Below, piece by piece: positions 53,504 through 63,982 of a DNA stretch of 64,000 nt. The translations under genes and the position numbers were made by a program. Source of the DNA: Streptomyces sp. ISL-100 (GTDB taxonomy: Bacteria; Actinomycetota; Actinomycetes; Streptomycetales; Streptomycetaceae); assembly GCF_018614615.1 (NCBI RefSeq), contig NZ_JAGGOK010000025.1, positions 83,719 to 147,718 on the forward strand, read 5' to 3'. The notes beneath the pieces were generated by a model. That model saw only the letters and a program-made list of their open reading frames with translations. It was not told the origin of the DNA and did not search any database. How positions within the stretch are numbered: the stretch's first letter is position 1; every line of letters begins with the position of its first letter.

Positions 53504-55066
53504 TCAGTGGAAGAAGTGGCGCGTGCCGGTGAAGTACATCGTCGCGCCCGCCTTCTTCGCGGCCTCGACGACCTGCTCGTCACGGACCGAACCACCGGGC
53601 TGGACCACGGCCTTGACGCCCGCGTCGAGCAGAATCTGGAGCCCGTCCGGGAAGGGGAAGAAGGCGTCCGAGGCGGCGAAGGCGCCCCGCGCGCGCTCCT
53701 CGCCCGCACGCTCCACCGCGAGCTTCGCGGAGTCGACGCGGTTGACCTGGCCCATGCCGACGCCGACGGACGCGCCGCCCTTGGCGAGCAGGATCGCGTT
53801 GGACTTCACGGCGCGGCAGGCGCGCCAGGCGAAGGCCAGCTCGGCGAGTTCGCCCTCGGAGAGCGCCTCGCCCGTGGCGAGCGTCCAGGTCGACGGGTCG
53901 TCGCCCTCGGCCTGGAGCCGGTCGGTGACCTGGAGCAGAGCGCCACCGTCGATGGCCTTGACCTCGACGACATCCGACGGAGCGTCGGGGCAGACCAGCA
54001 CCCGGATGTTCTTCTTACGGGCGAGCACCTCGACAGCGCCGTCCTCATAACCCGGCGCGACGATGACCTCGGTGAAGATCTCGGCGACCTGTTCGGCCAT
54101 CGCCACGGAGACCGGCCGGTTGACGGCGATCACGCCACCAAAAGCCGACAGCGGGTCGCAGGCATGCGCCTTGCGGTGCGCCTCGGCGACGTCCGCACCG
54201 ACGGCGATGCCGCACGGGTTGGCGTGCTTGATGATCGCGACGCAGGGCTCGGTCTGGTCGTACGCGGCGCGCCGCGCGGCCTCGGTGTCGGTGAAGTTGT
54301 TGTACGACATCTCCTTGCCGTGCAGCTGCTCCGCCTCGGCGAGGCCGCCCGTTCCGGAGGTGTAGAGCGCCGCGGGCTGGTGCGGGTTCTCGCCGTACCG
54401 CAGCACGTTCTTGCGCTCGTACGTCGAACCGAGGAAGTCCGGGAAACCACTGTCGTCCGCGGCCGCGTAGTCGGCGGCGAACCAGGACGCGACAGCGACG
54501 TCGTACGCAGCCGTGTGCTGGAAGGCTTCGGCGGCGAGACGCTTGCGGGTCGTCAGGTCGAACCCGCCACCCTTCACCGCGTCGAGGACATCGGCGTACC
54601 GCTCGGGGCTGGTGACAACCGCCACAGACGGGTGGTTCTTGGCGGCGGCGCGGACCATCGAGGGACCGCCGATGTCGATCTGCTCGACGCACTCGTCCGC
54701 GGTCGCGCCGGAAGCGACGGTCTCCTTGAACGGGTAGAGGTTCACGACCACGAGGTCGAAGGGCTCCACGCCCAGCTCCTCCAGCTGCGCGCGGTGCGCG
54801 TCGAGCCGCAGGTCGGCGAGGATGCCGGCGTGCACACGCGGGTGCAGCGTCTTGACCCGGCCGTCCAGGCACTCGGGGAAGCCCGTGAGCTCCTCGACCT
54901 TGGTGACCGGGACGCCGGCCGCGGCGATCTTCCCGGCGGTGGAGCCGGTGGAGACCAGGGTGACGCCCGCCTCGTGCAGGCCGCGGGCCAGCTCTTCGAG
55001 GCCCGTCTTGTCGTAGACGCTGACCAACGCGCGGCGGATGGGCCGCTTCGTACCTTCGGCGGTCAC
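53504..55066 (-). CDS. purH: Bifunctional AICAR transformylase / IMP cyclohydrolase
   Basis: The 520-residue enzyme performs the last two steps of IMP synthesis, using 10-formyl-THF. The N-terminal cyclohydrolase part starts [20 protein letters not shown] and includes [27 protein letters not shown]. The C-terminal transformylase has [10 protein letters not shown], the KHANPCG motif and [10 protein letters not shown]. The ATG overlaps the purN stop (ATGA), so the two are coupled. Confidence 0.96.
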   Translation of the reverse strand: MTAEGTKRPIRRALVSVYDKTGLEELARGLHEAGVTLVSTGSTAGKIAAAGVPVTKVEELTGFPECLDGRVKTLHPRVHAGILADLRLDAHRAQLEELGVEPFDLVVVNLYPFKETVASGATADECVEQIDIGGPSMVRAAAKNHPSVAVVTSPERYADVLDAVKGGGFDLTTRKRLAAEAFQHTAAYDVAVASWFAADYAAADDSGFPDFLGSTYERKNVLRYGENPHQPAALYTSGTGGLAEAEQLHGKEMSYNNFTDTEAARRAAYDQTEPCVAIIKHANPCGIAVGADVAEAHRKAHACDPLSAFGGVIAVNRPVSVAMAEQVAEIFTEVIVAPGYEDGAVEVLARKKNIRVLVCPDAPSDVVEVKAIDGGALLQVTDRLQAEGDDPSTWTLATGEALSEGELAELAFAWRACRAVKSNAILLAKGGASVGVGMGQVNRVDSAKLAVERAGEERARGAFAASDAFFPFPDGLQILLDAGVKAVVQPGGSVRDEQVVEAAKKAGATMYFTGTRHFFH

Positions 55067-55710
55067 TGGATAACTACCTTTCGTCCCTCAATGCGAAAGC
55101 CGTTACGGGCCAGGCGCCCCACGACATCGACGAGCAGCCTTCGCTCGACTTCCTTGATGCGCTCATGAAGAGCGGCTTCATCGTCCCCGTCCCGGATCTC
55201 GACCACGCCCTGCGCGATGATCGGACCGGTGTCGACACCGTCGTCGACGAAATGAACCGTGCATCCGGTGACCTTCGCGCCGTACGCGAGTGCGTCGCGT
55301 ACGCCGTGGGCTCCGGGAAAGCTGGGCAGCAGGGCGGGGTGCGTGTTCACGAAGCGGCCGCCGAAGCGCGCGAGGAATTCCTTCCCCACGATCTTCATGA
55401 AGCCGGCCGAGACGACCAGATCGGGCTCGTACGCCGCCGTCGCCTCGGCCAGCGCCGCGTCCCACTCGTCGCGGGAGGCGTAGTCCTTGACTCGGCAGAC
55501 GAAGGTCGGCAGCCCGGCGCGCTCGGCACGTTCAAGACCCGCGATCCCGTCCCGGTCGGCACCGACGGCCACGACCTGCGCGCCGTACGCGGCGGGGTCG
55601 TCGCCGATGGCGTCGAGCAGGGCCTGGAGGTTCGTACCGGAACCGGAGACCAGCACGACAAGGCGGGCGGGCGTGCCGGGGGGACGGCGGGAAGGGGGCG
55701 GGGAGGCCAC
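55063..55710 (-). CDS. purN: Phosphoribosylglycinamide formyltransferase (GAR transformylase)
   Basis: The 215-residue enzyme formylates GAR with 10-formyl-THF, step three of purine synthesis. Motifs are [17 protein letters not shown], the catalytic [17 protein letters not shown] with Asn and His, and [16 protein letters not shown] with Asp. It leads the purN-purH pair. The upstream gene (55982) is divergent. Confidence 0.95.
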   Translation of the reverse strand: MASPPPSRRPPGTPARLVVLVSGSGTNLQALLDAIGDDPAAYGAQVVAVGADRDGIAGLERAERAGLPTFVCRVKDYASRDEWDAALAEATAAYEPDLVVSAGFMKIVGKEFLARFGGRFVNTHPALLPSFPGAHGVRDALAYGAKVTGCTVHFVDDGVDTGPIIAQGVVEIRDGDDEAALHERIKEVERRLLVDVVGRLARNGFRIEGRKVVIQ

Positions 55711-55981
55711 GGCGGGTCTCTTTCTCGCGGATGGTGCGGCTTGTGTGGTCGTACGAACGAATCGTGTCCCCCGATACGGGGAACTCTACGAAGACGCCAA
55801 CCGTCGGCAACGATACCGGCACACCGAGCGGCCCCCACGGGACGGGTACGTGGCCGGGAGGTAGCGTCAGGGGACAGGTTCAGTCTCCAGACTGGGACAA
55901 TCCGTCTCCGGACGGGAACCGATCGACACACAAGACCCTGTGTGCACGGCGCATCGGGTCTGAGGGGAAGACGTTCACCAG

Positions 55982-56785
55982 ATGACGGACCGACGCCGCC
56001 GCGCGGCTCTCCGCCTGCCGCTTTCCGCGACGCATGCGGGACAGCGGGGTTCACAGTTGCTGCTGCGGGACCGCCAGTCCTCGTCGACACCGCCTCCGTC
56101 CCGGCAGGGGGACGACAATCCTTTCGCGCCGCCTCCCGAGGGGCAGCCCGACCAGCCGTGGCAGCCGCGCAAGCCGGCGGACGGCGGCGGCCAGAATGAC
56201 GGCGGCGACGAACCGGACGCCCCGTCGTCCTCCGGGGGCAGCCAGTGGAGCCCCCGCCAGCCGGGCCGCCAGAGCGGCGGATTCGGTCGGCCCGGCGGAC
56301 GCCAGGGCGGCCCGGAGGGGCCGGGCGGCGGCCAGGGAGGCGGCGGCACCGGCCCGGGCCTGCGCTGGGATCCCACGGACCCCGCGCAGCGCCGGGCGCG
56401 TTACGCGCTGCTGTCCGGCATGTGGGCGTTCTTCTTCGCACTGTTCGACCTCCCCGAGGTCGCGCTGCTGCTGGGTGCGTTGGCGCTCTACTGGGGCATC
56501 AGCTCGCTGCGGGCGAAGCCTCGCCGCGCCCAGGACGCGGCGGATGCCGCGCCCGCTCCCGCGTCGTCTACGTCCGGCAGCACCAGGCCGCAGACGACGG
56601 CGGCGGTGAGCGGCCTGGTCACGGCGGCGCTCGCGCTGACGATCGTGGCGACGACGTTCACGGTGCAGCTGGTCTACCGCGACTACTACACGTGCGTGCA
56701 GGACTCCCTGACTCAGTCCGCCCAGGCGTCCTGCAACGACCTCCTCCCGAAGCCGCTGCGCCCGATCTTCGGCGTAAAGGAGTAG
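55982..56785 (+). CDS. Membrane protein with a Gly/Pro/Gln-rich N-terminal part
   Basis: The 267-residue protein has 120 residues of low-complexity sequence (GGFGRPGGRQGGPEGPGGGQ), then three membrane spans (residues about 143-177 in two, and about 213-232), with a short two-Cys outer end (YYTCVQDSLTQSAQASCNDL). GAGGGGAAG lies ten bases ahead of the ATG. It stands between purN and perM but on the other strand. A similar gene sits here in other streptomycetes. Function unknown. Confidence 0.8.
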   Translation: MTDRRRRAALRLPLSATHAGQRGSQLLLRDRQSSSTPPPSRQGDDNPFAPPPEGQPDQPWQPRKPADGGGQNDGGDEPDAPSSSGGSQWSPRQPGRQSGGFGRPGGRQGGPEGPGGGQGGGGTGPGLRWDPTDPAQRRARYALLSGMWAFFFALFDLPEVALLLGALALYWGISSLRAKPRRAQDAADAAPAPASSTSGSTRPQTTAAVSGLVTAALALTIVATTFTVQLVYRDYYTCVQDSLTQSAQASCNDLLPKPLRPIFGVKE

Positions 56786-56804
56786 CCACACCTACCGCGT
56801 CATG

Positions 56805-56846
56805 AAGCCCGCCCCCCGCGCCTGTTACGCAACGAGGGGCGGGCTT
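56805..56846. terminator. Terminator hairpin after the 55982 gene
   Basis: AAGCCCGCCCC pairs perfectly with GGGGCGGGCTT across a 20-base loop, 20 bases beyond the stop codon. The A/T ends give a short T tract on the plus strand. Confidence 0.82.
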
Positions 56847-57020
56847 GTGACCACGCCCGTCCCGGTACGAGGCGACCGAGGCGGCGGCGCGGCTGCACTG
56901 AGGCTGAGTCGGGCTCCGGGCGCGGGAGACGACCGCAACTGCGACTACACGCGGAACTCGGTGGCAAGGAGGGGCTACGACAGCGGCCTCCCAGCGACGG
57001 GGAAGCGGGCCATCGCGTGG

Positions 57021-59021
57021 TTACGACGGCGGCGGATCCGAAGCGCTGTCCAAGCCCCCCTCCAGCTCCCCGGAGTTCTCCCCACCGGAGGGAACCGCAG
57101 TGCCGGACGCCCCCGCACCGCGCGGACCGGGGGGACCGGAGGTCCCTGTACCCGGCGAAGCCGGGAGGCCGGAAGCCTCAGCACCCGACGGAGCCGGAAA
57201 GCTGGGCGTGCGGGCGCCGGGCGGGGCCGTGGGGGACTGCCGTGGTGCGTCGCCCGGGAAGTCGCCGGGGGCGTACCGGTCCGGTGGGTACTCTGCGGCA
57301 GGCTTGGCCGGAAAGTCGGTCATCAAGCCGCCGGACGCCTCCTTCAGGGCCTCCCATCTCGCCTCGCGCACCCCGCTGTCGTGCCAGGCCGCCCCGACCG
57401 TTGCCTCAGGATCGCCGACGGGCAGGAAGTCGGCTTCGCCGTCGTACGGCCCAGAATCGTCGTTCGCCGCGCCGCGACCACCAGGACGCCACCACGGCGT
57501 CGCAGCCACCGGACCCGTGGTGGCGGGCCAGTCGGCGGCGTCGTTACTCCCGCCCCTGCCACCACGCCACCACGCCCGCTTCGCGCCGGTCGCCGCTGCG
57601 TTCGGACTGCCCGCGCTGAGATCCTGAGCCGCGCCTCGCCGCCACCACCACCTGCGCTCTACCCCGGCACCGCCCTCCGCCACCGCCTCATCCGCATCCG
57701 ACCCCCCGCGCCAAGAGCCCGGAGTCCGGTCGCGCAAGCGCCACGCTCGCAGGACCAGCGCGGCCGGGACGCCCAGCGTCACCGTCCACACCAGCGCCGC
57801 CCCGCCCGTACGCCACCACACCGGCCCGAACTCCGACAGCGCCCCCACTCCCAGCGGACCGCTCGCCAGAGCGGCGAGTACCGCCGTCGCGGCCCCGCAG
57901 CCCGCGCCCGCCAGGGCCGCCCCGAGGGCCGTTTCGCTGGGGGTCCAGGCTTCCTCCCGTACGGCGAAGGGCGGAGCGGCAGTGCGTACCGTGAACCACG
58001 CGACCGTGACCGCCGCCACCACCGGCACCGCCGACGTCGCCCAGTGAACCAGCGTCACCCCCTCCCCGGACGGCAGCGCCGCGACCAGTGGAAAGTGCGG
58101 CAGCGCCGGAGTCCCCACCGCACCCAGCGGCGTGGCAGTCGCGCCCGCGCCCAGAGCGAACCCAGGCCCCAGCCCATACGCGGCGCCCCACACGGCGGCA
58201 TTCGGCGCGAGCGCCAGAACCAGCAGCACCACAGCCAGCCGCCCCGACCAGTCCGCCGCCAGTTGCAGCACCGCCCCCTGCGCCGCCCCCGCGTGCCAGA
58301 CCAGCGACACCAGCGCGACCAAAGCCCCGCCGCTCATCAGCGCCACTACCCCGGCCCAGGCAGCCCCGAGCGCGACCCGGAACCGGGGGCGCACAAACAC
58401 CTCCCGCAGGCCCCCCGGCACCCAGCGCGGCAGCGGCCCGCGCGGGCGCCCGTTCGCCGTCCTCACCCCGGCCGCCGCACCCACCGCCGCGACGACGGGC
58501 AGATGCAGCGCCGCGCTGAGCAGCCCGGCGGGCAGCGGCCCGCCGTACGCGTAAAGCACCGCGGCCGCACCGACGACCAAATACCCGGCAACAACCCCGC
58601 AGAAGGCAACAAGCGCAGTCGGACGAGCACCCTCAACCTCCCGGTCCCCACCTTCCTCCCCACTCCCTCCCTCCCCCTCCCCCTCCACCGCATCCCGCGC
58701 GGCCCGGTGCGCGAGCCACACGGGCAGGGCCATGAGCAGCATCGGAGTCAGCGCGACGGGCGCGGGAACGCCGGAGAGCGTGTCGTACCGGACAAGCTCG
58801 GCCCCATGGGCGAGCAGCCACAGCCCGGCGGCGACGCGCAGCGCCTCGCCCGGCCCGTTGTCGGGGTACGGCGAACTGATCCACAGCCCCAGCACCAGGA
58901 CGGCGAGGGAGCCCAGCCCGAGCCCCGCAGCGATCACTCCCCGCACAAAACATGCGGCCTGCGCCGAGGAGCGGCTTCGCACGGACGGCAACCACGTACC
59001 GCGATGGGTCACTTGAGTCAC
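57021..59021 (-). CDS. PerM-like integral membrane protein (DUF6350), cell division/envelope
   Basis: The 666-residue protein has about ten membrane spans in the first 440 residues (from [21 protein letters not shown] on) and a long, Gly/Pro/Trp-rich cytoplasmic tail. The mycobacterial relative PerM (Rv0955) lies between sucCD and purN-purH and supports cell division in some conditions. The same gene order is kept here. The tail is longer than in mycobacteria and is low in complexity. Confidence 0.85.
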   Translation of the reverse strand: MTQVTHRGTWLPSVRSRSSAQAACFVRGVIAAGLGLGSLAVLVLGLWISSPYPDNGPGEALRVAAGLWLLAHGAELVRYDTLSGVPAPVALTPMLLMALPVWLAHRAARDAVEGEGEGGSGEEGGDREVEGARPTALVAFCGVVAGYLVVGAAAVLYAYGGPLPAGLLSAALHLPVVAAVGAAAGVRTANGRPRGPLPRWVPGGLREVFVRPRFRVALGAAWAGVVALMSGGALVALVSLVWHAGAAQGAVLQLAADWSGRLAVVLLVLALAPNAAVWGAAYGLGPGFALGAGATATPLGAVGTPALPHFPLVAALPSGEGVTLVHWATSAVPVVAAVTVAWFTVRTAAPPFAVREEAWTPSETALGAALAGAGCGAATAVLAALASGPLGVGALSEFGPVWWRTGGAALVWTVTLGVPAALVLRAWRLRDRTPGSWRGGSDADEAVAEGGAGVERRWWWRRGAAQDLSAGSPNAAATGAKRAWWRGGRGGSNDAADWPATTGPVAATPWWRPGGRGAANDDSGPYDGEADFLPVGDPEATVGAAWHDSGVREARWEALKEASGGLMTDFPAKPAAEYPPDRYAPGDFPGDAPRQSPTAPPGARTPSFPAPSGAEASGLPASPGTGTSGPPGPRGAGASGTAVPSGGENSGELEGGLDSASDPPPS

Positions 59022-59137
59022 CCGGCCATGCTGTCAACGACACGCGCTTAATCCATGTAACGGGCGAATGACTGCCGTGTCGCTCAATATGCATTTATGT
59101 ACTTTTTTGCCTGGTGTAGCGCTGCGGGGGGATTTTC

Positions 59138-60373
59138 ATGACGCAGAGCACCGAAACCGCCCCCGCCGCCCGGCTGCCCTCCCCCAAGGAGCGGCGCAGG
59201 CTGCGCGAGGCGAGATCGCTTACCCAGGAGCAGGTCGCCGCCGCTCTGGGCGTCACCCGCGAGACGATCAAGGCCTGGGAATCCGGCCGCGTAAACCCCA
59301 AGCGCCGCCAGCGAGCGGCGTACGCCAAACTCCTCGCCTCCCTCAAGGACGAGCCCGCCCCCGCCCCGCAAGCCACGGTGCCAGGAGGGGACGTGCCGGG
59401 GCGCTCCCCGCAGGGCGTTGAACGCAGCCACCGCGAACGAGACAACGCCGTACCCGAACGTTCGACGACCGAGGAGACGCCACGGCGCGGCACCGACCCC
59501 GACACCCCGGCGCAAAAGGCCCCCGCCCTCACCCCCGCCCAGGCCTTCGACGCCCTCTACGCCCACTCCGCCCCCGCCCTGCTGAGCCAGGCGTACCTCC
59601 TCACCGGAAGCCGGCGCCTCGCCCGGGAGTCCGTCGAGTACGCCTTCCGCCTAGCCTGGCGGCGCTGGCCCGCCGTGGCCACAGACCGCGACCCGGCGAG
59701 CTGGGTCAGGGCAGCGGCGTACGAGTACGCGCTCTCCCCCTGGCACCGCCTGCGCCCCGCGCACAAACGCCCCGACCGACCCCCCACCGACCGCGACCGC
59801 CGGGTACTCCTCAAGGCCCTCCTCGACCTTCCCCCCATCTACCGCCGCACCCTCCTCCTGTACGACGGCCTGGGCCTCGACCTCCCCGACACGGCGGCCG
59901 AAACAGAGGCGAGCACCCCCGCCGCCGCGAACCGCCTGCTCCACGCCCGAGCCGCGATCACCCGGCGGCTGCCGGAACTCGCCGACGCCGGCACGCCCGC
60001 CGAGCAGACCGCGCTGCTCCAGGAACGCCTCAGCAAGCTCGCCGAGTGCGCCACCGCGCCGGCCGCCAACACGAAGGCGAAGGCGGTCAAGCTGCCGCCC
60101 GCCGGCGCGGTACGGACGGGAAGCGAGCGCAAAACGCGGTTCTGGACGCGCGCGGCCCTCTTCTTCACGGCGATGATCGTCAGCGCCACAGGCTTCACCC
60201 TCGTCACAGCCCCGACGCGGTACGAGCCCCCGCGCGCCCCCGGCCAACCGGTAGGCGGCGTCCCGGTGCGCGCCGGCCCGCAGCCGCTGACCCCGGAGGA
60301 CGAGGAACTGCGCGACATGCTCCACTCGGCGCCCATCACGGGCCCGGCCCGCCTGGTCCCGCAAACACGCTGA
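59138..60373 (+). CDS. Fusion of an XRE helix-turn-helix to a sigma-factor-like protein with one membrane span
   Basis: The 411-residue protein begins with an XRE domain (residues about 15-65: KERRRLREARSLTQEQVAAALGVTRETIKAWESGRVNPKRRQR). It continues with sigma70 region 2-like helices (about 125-185: AFDALYAHSAPALLSQAYLLTG and ARESVEYAFRLAWRRWPA) and region 4-like helices (about 205-265). A span (TRAALFFTAMIVSATGFTLV) and an outer tail follow. The region 4 recognition helix is poorly kept, so it may not direct transcription. It faces away from perM and converges with sucD. Confidence 0.82.
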   Translation: MTQSTETAPAARLPSPKERRRLREARSLTQEQVAAALGVTRETIKAWESGRVNPKRRQRAAYAKLLASLKDEPAPAPQATVPGGDVPGRSPQGVERSHRERDNAVPERSTTEETPRRGTDPDTPAQKAPALTPAQAFDALYAHSAPALLSQAYLLTGSRRLARESVEYAFRLAWRRWPAVATDRDPASWVRAAAYEYALSPWHRLRPAHKRPDRPPTDRDRRVLLKALLDLPPIYRRTLLLYDGLGLDLPDTAAETEASTPAAANRLLHARAAITRRLPELADAGTPAEQTALLQERLSKLAECATAPAANTKAKAVKLPPAGAVRTGSERKTRFWTRAALFFTAMIVSATGFTLVTAPTRYEPPRAPGQPVGGVPVRAGPQPLTPEDEELRDMLHSAPITGPARLVPQTR

Positions 60374-60382
60374 CGAACGCGG

Positions 60383-60419
60383 GCGGGCCCATACCCCCTG
60401 ACCAGGGATACGGGCCCGC
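60383..60419. terminator. Terminator hairpin between the XRE-sigma gene and sucD
   Basis: GCGGGCCC pairs perfectly with GGGCCCGC, with partial further pairing inside the 21-base loop. It begins ten bases after the XRE-sigma stop codon. Confidence 0.75.
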
Positions 60420-60450
60420 ACCGGACCACCGCCGAAGCGGCAGCGGCGTA

Positions 60451-60478
60451 CTACCAACTACTAACTACTAACTACTAA
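60451..60478. repeat. Tandem 7-bp repeat at the end of sucD
   Basis: CTACCAA is followed by three perfect CTACTAA units; the last overlaps the sucD stop codon. On the minus strand the repeat reads TTAGTAG, giving stop codons in every frame. It is AT-rich against a GC-rich background. Confidence 0.85.
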
Positions 60479-61359
60479 CCCGCGAGAATCGCGCGAGCCA
60501 GCTTCGCCGTCTCGGTAGGCGTCTTGCCGACCTTGACGCCGGCGGCCTCAAGGGCCTCCTTCTTGGCCTGTGCGGTGCCAGAAGAACCGGAGACAATCGC
60601 GCCGGCGTGACCCATGGTCTTGCCCTCGGGCGCCGTGAAGCCCGCGACGTAACCGACGACCGGCTTCGACACGTTCTTCGCGATGTAATCAGCCGCACGC
60701 TCCTCGGCGTCGCCACCGATCTCACCGATCATCACGATCAGATCAGTGTCGGGGTCGGCCTCGAACGCGGCGAGAGCGTCGATGTGCGTCGTACCGATGA
60801 CCGGGTCGCCACCAATACCGACGGCGGACGAGAAGCCGATGTCACGGAGCTCGTACATCATCTGGTAGGTCAGCGTGCCGGACTTCGACACGAGACCGAT
60901 GCGGCCGGGCTTGGTGATGTCGCCCGGGATGATGCCGGCGTTGGACTGGCCCGGGGTGATGAGACCGGGGCAGTTCGGGCCGATGATCCGGGTCTTGTTG
61001 CCCTTGGCACCCGCGTACGCCCAGAAGGCCGCGGAGTCGTGGACGGCGATGCCCTCGGTGATCACGACGGCCAGCGGAATCTCGGCGTCGATCGCCTCGA
61101 CGACCGCGGACTTCGCGAAGGCCGGCGGCACGAAGAGAACGGACACGTCGGCGCCCGTCTTCTCCATCGCTTCCTTGACGGAGCCGAAGACCGGAACCTC
61201 GGTGCCGTCGAAGTCGACGGACGTACCGGCCTTGCGGGGGTTCACGCCACCGACGATGTTGGTGCCGTCGGCCAGCATGAGCTTGGTGTGCTTCATGCCC
61301 GTGGCGCCGGTCATCCCCTGGACGATGACCTTGCTGTCCTTGGTGAGGAAGATAGCCAT
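60475..61359 (-). CDS. sucD: Succinate-CoA ligase (ADP-forming), alpha subunit
   Basis: The 294-residue subunit binds CoA and carries the phospho-His. It starts [18 protein letters not shown], has the CoA-binding Rossmann region, [13 protein letters not shown], and the active His in [15 protein letters not shown]. With sucC (21 bases upstream on the strand) it makes the TCA-cycle enzyme that converts succinyl-CoA to succinate with ATP formation. The repeat at 60451 overlaps the stop codon. Confidence 0.96.
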   Translation of the reverse strand: MAIFLTKDSKVIVQGMTGATGMKHTKLMLADGTNIVGGVNPRKAGTSVDFDGTEVPVFGSVKEAMEKTGADVSVLFVPPAFAKSAVVEAIDAEIPLAVVITEGIAVHDSAAFWAYAGAKGNKTRIIGPNCPGLITPGQSNAGIIPGDITKPGRIGLVSKSGTLTYQMMYELRDIGFSSAVGIGGDPVIGTTHIDALAAFEADPDTDLIVMIGEIGGDAEERAADYIAKNVSKPVVGYVAGFTAPEGKTMGHAGAIVSGSSGTAQAKKEALEAAGVKVGKTPTETAKLARAILAG

Positions 61360-61380
61360 GGTGTTGGAGTCCCTCGTCCC

Positions 61381-62562
61381 TTACTTCGCAGCCGCGGCGA
61401 GCTCGGCGGCCTTGTCGGCCGCGCCGTCCATGGTGTCCACGCGCTGAACGAGCGGGTGGTTCGCATCGGAGAGGATCCTGCGACCCAGCTCCGCGTTGTT
61501 GCCGTCCAGTCGCACGACGAGCGGCTTGGTAACAGCCTCGCCCTTCGACTTCAGCAGCTCAAGAGCCTGGACGATGCCGTTGGCGACCTCGTCACAAGCG
61601 GTGATGCCGCCGAAGACGTTGACGAACACGGACTTGACGTCCGGGTCGCCGAGGATGATCTCCAGGCCGTTCGCCATGACCTCGGCGGAGGCGCCGCCAC
61701 CGATGTCGAGGAAGTTGGCGGGCTTCACGTTGCCGTGGTTCTCACCGGCGTACGCGACGACGTCCAGGGTCGACATGACCAGACCGGCACCGTTACCGAT
61801 GATGCCGACCTCGCCGTCGAGCTTGACGTAGTTGAGGTTCTTGGCCTTGGCAGCAGCCTCGAGCGGGTTGGCTGCGGCCTTGTCCTCGAGCGCCTCGTGG
61901 CCGGGCTGACGGAAGTCGGCGTTCTCGTCGAGAGACACCTTGCCGTCGAGCGCGATGATGCGGCCGTCGGCGACCTTCGCGAGCGGGTTGACCTCGACGA
62001 GGAGCGCGTCCTCGGCGACGAAGGTGTCCCAGAGCGTCACCAGAACCTCGGCGACCTGCTCGGCGACCTCGGCCGGGAACTTCGCCTGGGCGACGATCTC
62101 GCGGGCCTTCTCGATCGTGACGCCGTCATTGGCGTTGACCGGGACCTTCGCGAGGGCCTCGGGGGTCTTCTCCGCGACCTCCTCGATGTCCATGCCGCCC
62201 TGGACGGACGCCATGGCGAGGAAGGTGCGGTTCGTACGGTCGAGGAGGTACGAAACGTAGTACTCCTCGGCGATCTCGGGTGCCGTCTCGGCGATCATCA
62301 CCTTGTGGACCGTGTGGCCCTTGATGTCCATCCCGAGGATGTCCGTCGCCCGGGCGACGGCCTCGTCCGGCGTCGCGGCGAGCTTGACGCCGCCGGCCTT
62401 GCCGCGGCCGCCGGCCTTCACCTGCGCCTTGACGACCGACTTGCCGCCCAGCCGCTCAGTGGCCTCGCGCGCCGCCTCAGGCGTTTCGATGACTTCACCG
62501 GCCAGCACCGGTACACCGTGCTTGGCGAAGAGGTCCCTCGCCTGGTACTCGAACAGGTCCAC
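61381..62562 (-). CDS. sucC: Succinate-CoA ligase (ADP-forming), beta subunit
   Basis: The 393-residue subunit contains the ATP-grasp domain ([20 protein letters not shown] at the start; [18 protein letters not shown]) and the C-terminal ligase domain with [16 protein letters not shown]. The GTG at 62562 is used because it gives the exact family N-terminus; a longer frame upstream does not fit. The gene leads the sucC-sucD operon. Confidence 0.95.
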   Translation of the reverse strand: MDLFEYQARDLFAKHGVPVLAGEVIETPEAAREATERLGGKSVVKAQVKAGGRGKAGGVKLAATPDEAVARATDILGMDIKGHTVHKVMIAETAPEIAEEYYVSYLLDRTNRTFLAMASVQGGMDIEEVAEKTPEALAKVPVNANDGVTIEKAREIVAQAKFPAEVAEQVAEVLVTLWDTFVAEDALLVEVNPLAKVADGRIIALDGKVSLDENADFRQPGHEALEDKAAANPLEAAAKAKNLNYVKLDGEVGIIGNGAGLVMSTLDVVAYAGENHGNVKPANFLDIGGGASAEVMANGLEIILGDPDVKSVFVNVFGGITACDEVANGIVQALELLKSKGEAVTKPLVVRLDGNNAELGRRILSDANHPLVQRVDTMDGAADKAAELAAAAK

Positions 62563-62923
62563 GCGCGTCCGTCCCTTTTCTGGTGATCGCGGTTCGTTGC
62601 TTTGAATGCGATGGGCGTGCCGCGAAGGGCAACGTGACGGCGCAGTCACAAGGGAGGCGTACACGGTGTCCGGTACGCGGCATGTCCGTCTCGCAGGTTA
62701 TCCCCGTGGGCCACAGGTCCCTAAATCGCAGATCACACCTGAGCGGTGATACCGGTCACAGCCGGTCACGGAACGCACGTGCTACGGCGTCGGCGCCGCT
62801 CCACGGCGGGAACACGCGGGAACACAGAGCCGGGCGGCCCCCACCCCAATGGAGACCGCCCGGGGAACATCGGACCCGCCGGTCAGATGCCCTGTGTGCA
62901 CTGCACGTCGTGCACGTCGTACG
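62563..62923. other. Gap holding the sucCD promoter region
   Basis: This 361-bp gap lies upstream of sucC and beyond the end of the 62924 gene on the minus strand. An inverted repeat ATCAC-N9-GTGAT stands at 62732-62750 and CCGGTCAC occurs twice at 62752-62769, both possible regulator sites. GGGAACA repeats near 62810. No gene was recognised. Confidence 0.55.
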
Positions 62924-63871
62924 TCAGATGCCCTGCGTCAGGTACGACGCGTAGCCCGGGGTGACCGAGCCGGCGGCGTCCTGGGCGCCGAAGGCGGCGT
63001 TGCCGGCGAGCGGGGTGGAGGCGACGGTGCCCGAGAGGTCCTGCGCGAACGGCTGGACGTCGGACACGACGCCGCCCGCGAACGGCGTCACGTCGCCGAC
63101 GACTCCGTGGGCGAGGGTGTGGGCGCTGCCGCCGACGCCGTACGCGAGCGGCTGGACCTGGTCGACGACGGTCTGGACGAGCGGCTGGACCGCGCCGTGG
63201 ACGCCACCCGCGAACGGGCCGACCTCGGAGACGACGCCACCGGCGAACGGCTGAACGTCGGACACGACACCGCCCGCGAACGGCGCCACGTCGCCGACCG
63301 CGCCGTGGGCGAGGCCACCGGCGTCACCGACAGCCTGACCGGCGACGGGGAGCAGGCCGGCCACGGCGCGGGCGGCGATGGGCGGCAGGGTGTCCTGGGC
63401 GACGGCGTGGGTGAGCGGGGTGGCGTCCGCGACTGCGCCCTGGGCGTAGCCGGGGGCCTGGTCGGCGTAGCTGTGCGCCTGGCCCTGGACCTGGCTCGGT
63501 GCCTGCTCCAGCTCGGAGGCGAAGGCGGACAGCGGACCGAAGAGGTAGTCGACCTCGGCCTCGGCCACAGCTTCGGCCTCAGCCACGGAGGGCGCGGCCT
63601 GCACGTCGTGCCGCACCTCCTGCTGGACGTCCTGGGCGGCGACGTTCGCGGTGACCGTGAAGTCGGTGAGGTCGCCACCAAGGTCTGCGTTCTTGGCGTC
63701 CTCGGCGTCCTGGACGGCCTGGACGTCGTCTATGGCGTCGGAAGCCTGGTCGGGGGTCGACAGCGGCACCGAGACGGGCAGCTCGGCCGCGCTCGCGGCG
63801 GCGGTGCCGAGGGCCCACATACCGCCGGCGGTGGCGGCGACGGCGATGGAACGGCGGATGTTCTTGTTCAT
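62924..63871 (-). CDS. Secreted protein with tandem PFAGGVVSDVQ-type repeats
   Basis: The 315-residue protein has a signal peptide (NKNIRRSIAVAATAGGMWALGTAAASAA). The rest is acidic and helical, then from about residue 185 built of 11-residue repeats: VAPFAGGVVSD, VQPFAGGVVSE, VGPFAGGVHGA, VQPLVQTVVDQ, VQPLAYGVGGS and so on to VQPFAQDLSG. There are no Cys residues in the mature part. Such regular repeats suggest a surface structural or adhesive protein. I do not recognise the family. The ATG at 63871 gives a normal signal peptide. Confidence 0.8.
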   Translation of the reverse strand: MNKNIRRSIAVAATAGGMWALGTAAASAAELPVSVPLSTPDQASDAIDDVQAVQDAEDAKNADLGGDLTDFTVTANVAAQDVQQEVRHDVQAAPSVAEAEAVAEAEVDYLFGPLSAFASELEQAPSQVQGQAHSYADQAPGYAQGAVADATPLTHAVAQDTLPPIAARAVAGLLPVAGQAVGDAGGLAHGAVGDVAPFAGGVVSDVQPFAGGVVSEVGPFAGGVHGAVQPLVQTVVDQVQPLAYGVGGSAHTLAHGVVGDVTPFAGGVVSDVQPFAQDLSGTVASTPLAGNAAFGAQDAAGSVTPGYASYLTQGI

Positions 63872-63982
63872 GGTTGCGTCAGATCCTTCGAATTTCACTC
63901 GACTGTGTCCGGGGATGTCCGGATTGGCGGGCAGACCTGTCCCGCCCCCGCGCGGCAGGTCATTGAGCGGGGACGGTCTGCC

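Noticed and set aside
56802..59051. Long plus-strand frame opposite perM
   Set aside because: Antisense shadow with Arg/Pro/Gln-rich composition; the minus-strand frame has membrane spans and normal codon use.
62732..62750. CRP-like site upstream of sucC
   Set aside because: Arms ATCAC/GTGAT are short and the spacer is nine bases, so the match is weak; kept only as a note in the gap entry.
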